A stretch of DNA of 10,632 nt from an uncultured Collinsella sp. (GTDB taxonomy: Bacteria; Actinomycetota; Coriobacteriia; Coriobacteriales; Coriobacteriaceae). The DNA lies in the NCBI GenBank assembly GCA_958346935.1, contig CATVTM010000068.1, positions 1 to 10,632 of the forward strand, in the 5' to 3' direction. The position numbers were made by a program, and so were the translations under genes. Position 1 is the stretch's first letter; every line of letters starts with the position of its first letter. Shown here in pieces: positions 1 to 6,981 of this stretch. The notes below the pieces were generated by a model, which saw only the letters and a list, made by a program, of their open reading frames with translations, had not been told where the DNA came from and made no database searches.

Positions 1-2
1 AA

Positions 3-2081
3 CGATATGGCACCGTGGGGACACATGTATGTCAATCCTGGTCTAACAGAGCCTACTTTAATCTAAAAGAAAGACAATATGCTGAAAACATTTTTAGAAA
101 TGCACTCTATATCATAAATCACGTCTCATATGGAGTTAAATACACGTTCAACTCCATAGATCTGCCCTATGATTATTATTCGACACCAGAAATAATGAAA
201 TCGCTTGCGGATACCTTGCATAATCCGTTTATTTCCTTCTATGAAACTGCCTTTCTTAAGCGTATTCAGAGGGAAAAAATCGAGTTTATTGGGATTTCGG
301 TGAGCGGCTGTTTCCAATTGATTTCTGCAGTTACGTTAGCGAAACTGATTAAAGAAGAATGTCCATCTGTTAAACATGTCTCATTGGGCGGCAATTACAT
401 TACTCGTTTAGCAGATGACTGCATGAAAGAATGGCATCCCTTTTTTGAATACATTGATTCGATAATGATGTATGACGGCGAAGAGCCGCTTGCACGTCTT
501 CTTGAGGCTCTTGACTCTGGTGATGACAATCTCGACTGTGTTCCAAACCTTTGCCATGCTAAAGGTGGAAAGATATATAAAAACCATCGGATTGAGCAAA
601 CATTTATCAACGATACAGTTCCCGATTTCGATGGCTTCGCCCTTTCTAAATACTTCATGCCTGAGTTAATATTGCCGGTTTATTCTTCTAGGCAGTGTTT
701 TAATCATTGCGCCTTCTGCACCATTCCCGGTGCTACCGGTGGTTGTTACCGAAAGATGCCTATATCGAGAGTATTTGAAATAATGTGTCGGTTAAATGAA
801 AAATACGGCACGAGAGTTTTCTCTTTTGTGGATGAAACATTCGAAGGCAAAAGAATGGAGCAACTCGCGGATGAAATAAACGCATCGGGAAAAACGTTTT
901 TCTGGCATGGAGAAACGAGGTTCTCTCCAACCCAAAGTACAGACGTTTTCAACAAGATATACCAAAGTGGATGTAGGCAGATTCAGTTTGGCCTCGAGTC
1001 ATACAACCAAAGAGTTCTTGATCTAATGAAGAAGAACACGAGAGTTGATTGGATTGATCGCAATATCCATGATTGTCTCAATGCGGGTATTCCTGTTCAT
1101 CTATTCTTTATGATTGGCTTTCCGACCGAAACTAAAGAAGAGGCTCTGAACACCTTAGCTTATACAGAGAATGTTTTGAATTATTCAAAACAGGTATGTG
1201 GTGTTCCATATTCCACGAGAGGATTTACGAATTTTGGTCTCGTTATGGGGTCGGATGTTTGGAATCATCCCGATAAGTATGGTGTCTCTGTAATGCCGAA
1301 GTCCCAATATGAGGATTTGCGCCTCGAAGTGGATTATGTTTCAGGCACTGGTTTAACTTTAAATGAAGCAAAATCCTTATCTGATGAGCATCATATTGAT
1401 TTTTATATGCAAGAAGTCATAAACGGTAGCGACACAATTGACTTGCCCCAGCGGCTTCATATTTCAGAGGTGACCTGGATCCTAGATTCTATTCACGCTG
1501 TTAGGTATAAGGGACATTTGACCAAAGTAAAGCGACGGCTGACTAGTCTAAATCCAGCTGATCGAATCTGGCTGGATTCCAAGACCTCTGTCGTGCTCGT
1601 TGAGCCATTTGCCTACTTCTATAATTCTGAATACCATCATGTCTATGCTGTTTCCCAGTTGGTATACCTTAAGTTGGCCCGTTTATTGGAGGCCGATTGT
1701 AGCATTTCTCTTATCCTTGATCAGGGCGATCTCGAGCTGACAAGGGCGATAGAAGAACTGTTGCATTATGGATTGCTGAATACAAATATCGATGCCGATT
1801 ATGTAATGCACGATAATGGTTTTCAATTGGTTAAAAGTTCGTTTGTGAAAGAAGTCGGACGCTCAAAAGAGGGGTTAAGAGTACTGCTGAGTTGTGCCAC
1901 CCATAGAATGTGTGCGGTTAATGATTTTTCATTCGCTTTGCTTTCGTTGTTTGAAAAGCCGATTACTAAGAACGAGGTGCGCGACATTTTGAAAAAAGAG
2001 GGACTATCGGCAAGCGAGGAGCAATTAAACAAGTTGGTTGATAATTGCATGAAAGCAGATATACTACAATTGATTAGATAG
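3..2081 (+). CDS. B12-binding radical SAM enzyme, 5'-truncated; probable peptide-modifying enzyme
   Basis: Residues are numbered from the GTG at 15. The frame is open to the window edge (codons from base 3), so the true start and perhaps several dozen residues lie upstream. Residues about 85-170 look like the cobalamin-binding fold of class B radical SAM enzymes (GISVSG at 93, GG at 125-126, YDGEEPL at 153-159). The radical SAM core follows, with the 4Fe-4S motif CxxxCxxC at C228, C232, C235 and GLES at 326-329. The C-terminus has two segments resembling PqqD/RRE winged helices (about 542-592 and 630-687), which in RiPP enzymes bind leader peptides. A 36-codon gene follows after 14 bases. Known family members use cobalamin and SAM for methylation or ring formation on peptides, lipids or cofactors. 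The peptide substrate is inferred. Base composition is AT-rich, unlike the genes from 2394 onward, suggesting transfer. The radical SAM/B12 class is secure; the exact reaction is not. Confidence 0.85.
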   Translation, partial: RYGTVGTHVCQSWSNRAYFNLKERQYAENIFRNALYIINHVSYGVKYTFNSIDLPYDYYSTPEIMKSLADTLHNPFISFYETAFLKRIQREKIEFIGISVSGCFQLISAVTLAKLIKEECPSVKHVSLGGNYITRLADDCMKEWHPFFEYIDSIMMYDGEEPLARLLEALDSGDDNLDCVPNLCHAKGGKIYKNHRIEQTFINDTVPDFDGFALSKYFMPELILPVYSSRQCFNHCAFCTIPGATGGCYRKMPISRVFEIMCRLNEKYGTRVFSFVDETFEGKRMEQLADEINASGKTFFWHGETRFSPTQSTDVFNKIYQSGCRQIQFGLESYNQRVLDLMKKNTRVDWIDRNIHDCLNAGIPVHLFFMIGFPTETKEEALNTLAYTENVLNYSKQVCGVPYSTRGFTNFGLVMGSDVWNHPDKYGVSVMPKSQYEDLRLEVDYVSGTGLTLNEAKSLSDEHHIDFYMQEVINGSDTIDLPQRLHISEVTWILDSIHAVRYKGHLTKVKRRLTSLNPADRIWLDSKTSVVLVEPFAYFYNSEYHHVYAVSQLVYLKLARLLEADCSISLILDQGDLELTRAIEELLHYGLLNTNIDADYVMHDNGFQLVKSSFVKEVGRSKEGLRVLLSCATHRMCAVNDFSFALLSLFEKPITKNEVRDILKKEGLSASEEQLNKLVDNCMKADILQLIR

Positions 2082-2094
2082 AGGAGGTTTCTGC

Positions 2095-2205
2095 ATGGAC
2101 GTTATTAACAAAGATCTCTTGGAGCAACTGAAAGAGTTTCAGGAAGAGGGCGTCGTGGTAGAAGTGTTCGACTTTGAGGACTACATGGATAAATTCTGCC
2201 ATTAG
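2095..2205 (+). CDS. 36-aa acidic peptide, candidate RiPP precursor
   Basis: This short gene sits 14 bases behind the radical SAM stop. It has the strongest ribosome binding site in this block, GAGGAGG at 2081-2087, seven bases before the ATG. The N-terminal half (MDVINKDLLEQLKEFQEEG) looks like a charged amphipathic helix, as leader peptides often do. A valine run leads into a C-terminal segment dense in aromatic and acidic residues, FDFEDYMDKFCH (25-36), with a single Cys at 35. There is no signal peptide or membrane segment. An intrinsic terminator begins 25 bases after the stop, so the enzyme and peptide genes appear to end one transcript. I do not recognise the family. Precursor status is inferred from position, size, SD strength and the enzyme next door. 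It could instead be a small regulatory or accessory protein. Confidence 0.6.
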   Translation: MDVINKDLLEQLKEFQEEGVVVEVFDFEDYMDKFCH

Positions 2206-2229
2206 TTTCGGAATTTACTCGCCTCGCTT

Positions 2230-2263
2230 AAAGGAGAAGTCGATTATCGATTTCTCCTTTTTT
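2230..2263 (+). terminator. Intrinsic terminator of the radical SAM/peptide operon
   Basis: A 14-bp stem (arms 2230-2243 and 2247-2260, one G-T wobble at 2239/2251) encloses a 3-base loop, and a T run extends to 2263. It begins 25 bases after the peptide stop and closes the AT-rich block. Confidence 0.9.
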
Positions 2264-2393
2264 AATTAAAGATATTTTTGAAATACATGCTCTTAGCACA
2301 GGTTGGCCTCTCGGTAAACTGGGAGGTTGCTTTGGCTAGTTAGAGATATGTGAACGTCCGTTAGACTGAATCTCAGGGTAGAAGGGGCCTCCA
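2264..2393. other. Intergenic boundary between AT-rich block and nadE
   Basis: These 130 bases separate the AT-rich radical SAM block from GC-rich nadE. No gene is supported. A hairpin at 2307-2326 (8-bp stem with two wobbles, TAAA loop) has no following T run, so it is probably not a terminator. It may be a leader structure of the nadE mRNA or chance. I could not place a convincing -35/-10 pair, nor a recognisable riboswitch or tRNA remnant. The nadE ribosome binding site is probably GAAGGGG at 2381-2387. Confidence 0.4.
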
Positions 2394-4394
2394 GTGTCCA
2401 GATCAACAAGGCAATGCTGCGTTTCGGCTAATAAGAACGATGGCTTTTTGCGTGTGGCGGCGGCGTCGCCGCAGATTCGCGTGGCCGATGTCGAGGGCAA
2501 TGCCGAGGTTGTGCTGGCGGCTGTTCGCGAGGCTACCGAGCGCGGCGTTCGCGCGCTGGTGCTGCCCGAGCTTAACCTGACCGGCTATACCGCGGCCGAC
2601 CTGTTCCATAACCGCACGCTGCTGCATGCCTGCGAAGCAGCGCTGGTGCACATACTCGATGAAACCCGTGAGCTGCCGATCGTCTTTACCGTTGGCTTGC
2701 CCGTTGCGGTGGCTGAAAATATCTACAACTGCGCGGCCGTGTGCTGTGCGGGCGAGCTTTTGGGCCTCACGGCCAAGAAGTATCTGCCCAACTATGGCGA
2801 GTTCTATGAGCGTCGCTGGTTTGTTCCGGCGCCTGCGGATCCCGTGTGGGTTGAATTTGCCGGTCAGGGTCCGGTTCCGCTGGGTTCGGGGCTTATCTAC
2901 CGTTGCTGTGATGAGGGTGCCGAGGATATGGTGCTGGGCGTTGAGGTCTGTGAGGACCTGTGGGTGCCGGCGCCGCCTTCGACCGAGATGGCGCTTGCCG
3001 GTGCGACGGTGATTCTCAACCCGTCGGCTTCCGACGAGATCATCGGCAAGGCAGACTATCGCCGCAGCCTTATCTCTAACCAAAGCGCACGCCTGTACTG
3101 CGCCTATGCCTATGCGGATGCGAGCGAGGGCGAGTCCACGACCGATATGGTCTTTGCGGGCGAGAACCTTGTCTACGAAAACGGCTCCAAGCTCACCGCG
3201 ACCAAACTGCTTACCTGTGATATGGCCATCGCCGACGTTGACCTTGACCGCCTGGTTGCCGAGCGCCGTCGCTCGACGACGTGGACGCGCGCGGACGATG
3301 CGCCGGAGGCCACGACCGTTGAGTTCTCTTTTGAGGGCGTGCTGACAGACGAACCTGTCCTGCGCGATGCACTCGGCATCGACCGTGTCTTCTCCCGCGC
3401 GCCCTTTGTGCCGGCCGACCATGGTGACCTTGCCGAGCGTTGCGAGACCATCCTCGACCTGCAGACCGCCGGCCTCAAGACCCGCCTGGCCCATACGGGC
3501 ACCAAGGCTGCAGTCATCGGTCTTTCGGGCGGCCTGGACTCCACGCTGGCACTGCTTGTGACCGTGCGCGCCTTCGATGCACTGGGGCTGCCGCGCACCG
3601 GTATCACGGCCGTGTCCATGCCCGGCTTTGGCACGACGCATCGCACCAAGTCGAATGCCGAGTCGCTCGCTCGCGACCTTGGCGTGAGCTTCCGCGAGGT
3701 TTCGATCCACGCGGCCGTGGAGCAGCACTTCAAGGACATTGAGCACGATCCGGCCGTGCAGGACGTGACCTACGAGAACAGCCAGGCCCGCGAGCGTACG
3801 CAGATTCTGATGGATCTGGCCAATCAGGCCGGCGGTTTTGTCATCGGCACGGGCGACCTGTCGGAGCTGGCGCTCGGCTGGGCTACCTACAACGGCGACC
3901 ACATGAGCATGTACGCCGTCAACGCGAGCGTGCCCAAGACGCTTGTGCGCCATCTGGTGCGCTATGCCGCTGATGATTTTGGCGGGCGTATTGCCGAGGT
4001 CTTGCTCGATATCCTCGATACGCCGGTGTCCCCCGAGCTTCTGCCGCCCACGGGCGACGGCGAGATTGCGCAGAAGACTGAGGATTTGGTGGGCCCGTAC
4101 GAGCTGCACGACTACTTCCTCTACTACCTGCTGCGTTTTGGCTTTGAGCCGGGCAAGATCTACCGCATGGCGCTCAAGAGCTTCGAGGGCGCCTACGACG
4201 TCAAGACCGTTCACACGTGGCTGCGTACGTTCTACCGTCGCTTCTTTGCCCAGCAGTTTAAGCGCAGCTGCCTGCCCGATGGCCCCAAGGTGGGTTCGGT
4301 CACGCTCAGCCCGCGCGGCGATTGGCGCATGCCGAGTGACGCCAGCTCGCGCCTGTGGCTCGCCCAGATTGACGCGCTCAATCCGATGGACTAA
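2394..4394 (+). CDS. nadE: Glutamine-dependent NAD+ synthetase
   Basis: The enzyme makes NAD+ from deamido-NAD+, ATP and glutamine, the last step of NAD synthesis in the cytosol. An N-terminal nitrilase-type glutaminase domain (about 17-300) carries the expected Glu-Lys-Cys triad: E59 in LVLPELNLTGY, K128 in AKKYLPNY and C186 in GVEVCEDLW. The C-terminal synthetase domain (about 345-640) has the ATP pyrophosphatase P-loop SGGLDST at 378-384 and the conserved GTGDLSELALGW segment at 485-496. Ammonia made in the first domain is channelled to the second in this family. The 666-aa length fits the two-domain form. The start is GTG at 2394, the first start codon after an in-frame stop at 2379, with GAAGGGG upstream. 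Family similarity seems to begin only near residue 16 (DGFLRVAAASP), so the first 15 residues are uncertain. A terminator follows 67 bases after the stop. Confidence 0.96.
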   Translation: MSRSTRQCCVSANKNDGFLRVAAASPQIRVADVEGNAEVVLAAVREATERGVRALVLPELNLTGYTAADLFHNRTLLHACEAALVHILDETRELPIVFTVGLPVAVAENIYNCAAVCCAGELLGLTAKKYLPNYGEFYERRWFVPAPADPVWVEFAGQGPVPLGSGLIYRCCDEGAEDMVLGVEVCEDLWVPAPPSTEMALAGATVILNPSASDEIIGKADYRRSLISNQSARLYCAYAYADASEGESTTDMVFAGENLVYENGSKLTATKLLTCDMAIADVDLDRLVAERRRSTTWTRADDAPEATTVEFSFEGVLTDEPVLRDALGIDRVFSRAPFVPADHGDLAERCETILDLQTAGLKTRLAHTGTKAAVIGLSGGLDSTLALLVTVRAFDALGLPRTGITAVSMPGFGTTHRTKSNAESLARDLGVSFREVSIHAAVEQHFKDIEHDPAVQDVTYENSQARERTQILMDLANQAGGFVIGTGDLSELALGWATYNGDHMSMYAVNASVPKTLVRHLVRYAADDFGGRIAEVLLDILDTPVSPELLPPTGDGEIAQKTEDLVGPYELHDYFLYYLLRFGFEPGKIYRMALKSFEGAYDVKTVHTWLRTFYRRFFAQQFKRSCLPDGPKVGSVTLSPRGDWRMPSDASSRLWLAQIDALNPMD

Positions 4395-4461
4395 GGTTGC
4401 CAAATTGAACCAAAACAGCGGGTGCAAGCGTTACACTTTTGCAATCTGATGGCCCGTATCG

Positions 4462-4492
4462 CGCGGCGCTCTTGTCGGAGCGCCGCGTTTTT
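4462..4492 (+). terminator. Strong GC hairpin with T tract, after nadE and just before the aminotransferase
   Basis: A perfect 10-bp GC-rich stem (4462-4471 with 4478-4487, loop TTGTCG) is followed by TTTTT at 4488-4492. It most likely ends the nadE transcript. It stands only 19 bases before the next ATG, so a promoter upstream of it would place it in the aminotransferase leader. Confidence 0.88.
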
Positions 4493-4511
4493 CATATCGA
4501 AAGGTGGCACC

Positions 4512-5675
4512 ATGCAGGCATCGCAGCGTCTCGACCGCTTTGGCGCGGAGGTCTTCGCCTCGCTCAACAACAAACTGCTTGCGCTGAAGGCTCAGGGCAA
4601 GACCATTTACAACATGAGCGTGGGCACGCCCGACTTTAAGCCGTACGACCACGTGGTCGAGGCGCTCACGCAAGCGGCCCAGGACCCCGAGATGTGGAAG
4701 TATGCCCTGCGCGACCTGCCCGAACTCAAGCAAGCCGTGTGCGATTACTACGAGCGCCGCTTTGGTGTCTGTGGCATTACGCCGTCCATGGTGCAGTCGT
4801 GCAACGGCACGCAGGAGGGCGTGGGCCATTTGGGCCTGGCGCTGCTCGACCCGGGCGACACCATCCTGGTGCCCGATCCGTGCTACCCGGTCTTTGAGGC
4901 GGGTGCCAAGATCGCCGATGCCAAGCTCGAGTACTACCCGCTGGTCGCCGAGCACAACTACCTGCCCTACGTGGCGGGCATCGACCCCGAGGTCGCCGAT
5001 CGCGCCAAGTACATGATCGTGTCGCTGCCTGCCAACCCGGTGGGCTCGGTGGGTACGCCCGAGGTCTACGAGGAGATCATCGCCTTCGCCCGCGAGCACG
5101 ACCTGTTGATCGTCCACGACAACGCCTACTCGGACATCGTGTTCGACGGCGAGCCGGGCGGCAGCTTCCTCCAGTATCCCGGTGCGCTCGAGGTGGGCGT
5201 GGAGTTCTTCTCGCTCTCCAAGTCGTTTAACGTCACCGGTGCCCGCATCGGCTTTTTGGTCGGTCGCGAGGACGTGGTCTCGGCCTTTGCCAAGCTGCGC
5301 AGCCAGATCGACTTTGGCATGTTCTTCCCGATCCAGAAGGCGGCCATCGCCTGCCTCAACGGTCCGCGCGATGAGGTCGAGGCGCAGCGCCTGAAGTACC
5401 AGGAGCGTCGCGATGCCCTGTGTGACGGCCTTGAGGGCCTGGGCTGGGAGCGCCCCAACGCGCATGGCTCCATGTTTGTGTGGGCTAAGCTCCCCGGGGG
5501 TCGCACCGACTCGATGGCGTTTTGCGAGGAGCTCATGGAAAAGGCCGGTGTCGTCGTGACGCCGGGTGCGAGCTTTGGTCCTTCGGGTGAGGGACACGTG
5601 CGCATGGCGCTGGTGCTGCCGCCCGATCAGATTGCTTTGGCTGTCGAGGCTATTCGCGAAGCGGGTCTGTATTAG
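4512..5675 (+). CDS. Class I/II PLP aminotransferase, DapL-like
   Basis: This is a 387-aa fold-type I pyridoxal-phosphate aminotransferase. Visible family features are N175 in PANPVG, D203 and Y206 in HDNAYSD, the Schiff-base lysine K237 in SLSKSFNVTGARIGF, and R364 in HVRMAL for the substrate carboxylate. Several stretches (GDTILVPDPCYPVF, AREHDLLIVHDNAYSD, EKAGVVVTPGASFG) resemble LL-diaminopimelate aminotransferases (DapL) and related alanine or aspartate transaminases. The substrate is not settled by sequence alone. A DapH gene near the window end makes a lysine/peptidoglycan role plausible, but acetylase-branch organisms normally need an N-acetyl-diaminopimelate aminotransferase instead. 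The start is ATG 4512 with AAAGGTGG at 4500-4507. The frame is open back to an ATG at 4422, but that would translate through the terminator hairpin and is unlikely. It appears to be a single-gene unit. Confidence 0.9.
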   Translation: MQASQRLDRFGAEVFASLNNKLLALKAQGKTIYNMSVGTPDFKPYDHVVEALTQAAQDPEMWKYALRDLPELKQAVCDYYERRFGVCGITPSMVQSCNGTQEGVGHLGLALLDPGDTILVPDPCYPVFEAGAKIADAKLEYYPLVAEHNYLPYVAGIDPEVADRAKYMIVSLPANPVGSVGTPEVYEEIIAFAREHDLLIVHDNAYSDIVFDGEPGGSFLQYPGALEVGVEFFSLSKSFNVTGARIGFLVGREDVVSAFAKLRSQIDFGMFFPIQKAAIACLNGPRDEVEAQRLKYQERRDALCDGLEGLGWERPNAHGSMFVWAKLPGGRTDSMAFCEELMEKAGVVVTPGASFGPSGEGHVRMALVLPPDQIALAVEAIREAGLY

Positions 5676-5819
5676 GGATTCGTTTCCGTGAGTCAATAGC
5701 TCGAAACCGATTTCGTGCAGTTATTATACGAATTCTGCAAACAATTTCGGTAAACGGTCGATATTTGGCTGCAATAGGAGCATAATCAAAGTCCCGATTG
5801 GATGTATTGGGATTACGGC

Positions 5820-5847
5820 AAGCCGCTCGGGTCGCCCTGGGCGGTTT
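5820..5847 (+). promoter_or_regulatory. Stable hairpin in the ldh leader or weak terminator
   Basis: A 12-bp stem with three wobbles (5820-5831 with 5836-5847, loop TCGC) is followed by GTTTG, an interrupted T tract. It lies 145 bases after the aminotransferase stop and ends 27 bases before the ldh ATG. It may terminate the upstream transcript, or sit in the ldh leader if transcription starts at one of the AT-rich -10-like sites near 5722-5727 or 5781-5786. A small competing hairpin, CGGC-AA-GCCG at 5816-5825, overlaps its 5' arm. The rest of 5676-5874 shows no gene. Confidence 0.5.
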
Positions 5848-5874
5848 GTTTGTGGAGAGAGATGGGAGTTTGTA

Positions 5875-6825
5875 ATGGTTAACGAGAAGAAGGTCGCTAT
5901 TGTCGGCTGCGGTTTCGTCGGTTCGTCTTCGGCGTTCGCACTGATGCAGAGCGGCCTGTTCTCCGAGATGGTCCTCATCGACGTGGACAAGAATCGCGCC
6001 GAGGGCGAGGCCCTGGACATCGCGCACGGCATGACGTTTGCCGAGCCGATGAAGATCTACGCTGGCGATTACTCTGATGTCGCCGACGCCGCTATGATCG
6101 TCGTCACCGCTGGCGCTGCCCAGAAGCCCGGCGAGACCCGCCTGGACCTGGTCAACAAGAACGTCAGCATCTTTAAGTCCATTATTCCCGAGATTAAGAA
6201 GTCCGGCTTTGACGGCATCCTGCTGATCGTCTCTAACCCGGTTGACGTTCTGACCTATGCCGCCATCAAGATGTCCGGCCTGCCCGAGGGCCATGTCATC
6301 GGCTCCGGCACCGTGCTCGACACCGGTCGTCTGCAGCAGATGCTCGGCGCCCACGTCGAGGTCGATCCGCGCGATGTCCAGGCCTACGTCATGGGCGAGC
6401 ACGGCGACTCCGAGTTCGTCGCCTGGTCCAGCGCTCAGGTTGCCGGCGTGCCGCTGAGCACCTTCTGCGAGCTTCACGGCCATCTGGAGCATGAGGCTGC
6501 CGAGAAGCGTATCGCCGAGGACGTCAAGAACTCCGCTTACACCATCATCGAGAAGAAGCACGCAACCTACTATGGCGTTGCCATGGCCGTTAAGCGTATC
6601 TGCACCGCTGTTATGCGTGACGAGCAGACCGTTCTGCCCGTTTCCTCGCTCATGGTGGGCGAGTATGGCCTGTCCGATCTGGCCATCTCCATGCCGACCG
6701 TCGTCGGTCGCGACGGCGTCGTCTGCCGCGTCCCTGTGCCGCTGAACGAGTCCGAGCAGAGCGAGCTCACCGCTTCTGCCAAGGCCCTCAAGGACATCAT
6801 CGACAGCGTCGATTTCTCCTGCTAA
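5875..6825 (+). CDS. ldh: L-lactate dehydrogenase
   Basis: The enzyme reduces pyruvate to L-lactate with NADH, recycling NAD+ at the end of fermentation in the cytosol. At 316 aa it has the full family length. The N-terminal Rossmann fold carries GxGxxG at 11-16 and D36, which selects NAD over NADP. Q83 in AAQKPGETRLDL marks pyruvate rather than oxaloacetate specificity (malate dehydrogenases have Arg there). R89, N121 (SNPVD), D149 and R152 (LDTGR) and the catalytic H176 in GEHGDS complete the active site with the standard spacing. ATG 5875 is preceded by GGGAG at 5864-5868. The gene stands alone, with a leader hairpin before it and a strong terminator after it, so it is probably controlled by its own promoter. 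I saw no clear Rex operator. In principle nadE upstream supplies the cofactor this enzyme recycles, but no co-regulation is visible. Confidence 0.96.
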   Translation: MVNEKKVAIVGCGFVGSSSAFALMQSGLFSEMVLIDVDKNRAEGEALDIAHGMTFAEPMKIYAGDYSDVADAAMIVVTAGAAQKPGETRLDLVNKNVSIFKSIIPEIKKSGFDGILLIVSNPVDVLTYAAIKMSGLPEGHVIGSGTVLDTGRLQQMLGAHVEVDPRDVQAYVMGEHGDSEFVAWSSAQVAGVPLSTFCELHGHLEHEAAEKRIAEDVKNSAYTIIEKKHATYYGVAMAVKRICTAVMRDEQTVLPVSSLMVGEYGLSDLAISMPTVVGRDGVVCRVPVPLNESEQSELTASAKALKDIIDSVDFSC

Positions 6826-6855
6826 ATCCGGCTCGTTTGCCAGCAAGCTACAATG

Positions 6856-6890
6856 AAGGCGTCCAGGCCCCACGGCCCGGGCGCCTTTTT
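6856..6890 (+). terminator. Intrinsic terminator of ldh
   Basis: An outer stem of 9 pairs (6856-6864 with 6879-6887, one wobble) and an inner GGCC/GGCC stem, separated by an A/C mismatch, enclose loop CCAC. The stem is followed by a T run to 6890. It starts 31 bases after the ldh stop, and its last T is the first base of the palindromic repeat that follows. Confidence 0.92.
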
Positions 6891-6964
6891 GGTGCAAGGG
6901 GGTCAGGTTTGTTTGCACCAAATGGGGCGCGATTGGTGCAAACAAACCTGACCCCAATGCACCA
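6890..6964. repeat. Long palindromic repeat, copy 1 (31-bp arms)
   Basis: The left arm (6890-6920) and right arm (6934-6964) are inverted copies matching at 29 of 31 positions, around a 13-base spacer. Each arm begins TGGTGCA, contains GGGGTCAGGTT and ends TTTGCACCA, so each also holds a short inner inverted repeat (GGTGCAA/TTTGCACC). The element is related to the repeat at 8163-8229. It resembles non-coding palindromes of the REP or MITE type, but I cannot name a mobilising transposase and none is in the window. It starts on the last T of the ldh terminator and ends 17 bases before the hydrolase ATG. Confidence 0.9.
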
Positions 6965-6981
6965 TTGTTGATGGGAGAGGC

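Noticed and set aside
2264..2393. Riboswitch or tRNA remnant upstream of nadE
   Set aside because: Only one short hairpin (2307-2326) is visible. There is no conserved aptamer core or tRNA arms that I can recognise.
4422..4511. Upstream ATG start for the aminotransferase
   Set aside because: It would add 30 residues encoded by a terminator hairpin. ATG 4512 has its own SD and gives the expected family N-terminus.
2403..5696. Very long antisense frames over nadE (about 674 codons) and the aminotransferase (about 421 codons)
   Set aside because: They mirror sense genes with strong third-position G/C use, which removes stop codons from the opposite strand. The translations are low-complexity, Arg/His/Gly-rich and show no known domains.
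5676..5874. Rex (redox repressor) operator in front of ldh
   Set aside because: I looked for a TTGTGA-N6-TCACAA-like palindrome and found only imperfect CGAAA/TTTCG pairs without the consensus.
5650..6957. 435-codon antisense frame across ldh and its flanks
   Set aside because: It is a shadow of ldh. It also crosses the ldh terminator and leader and has no domain resemblance.
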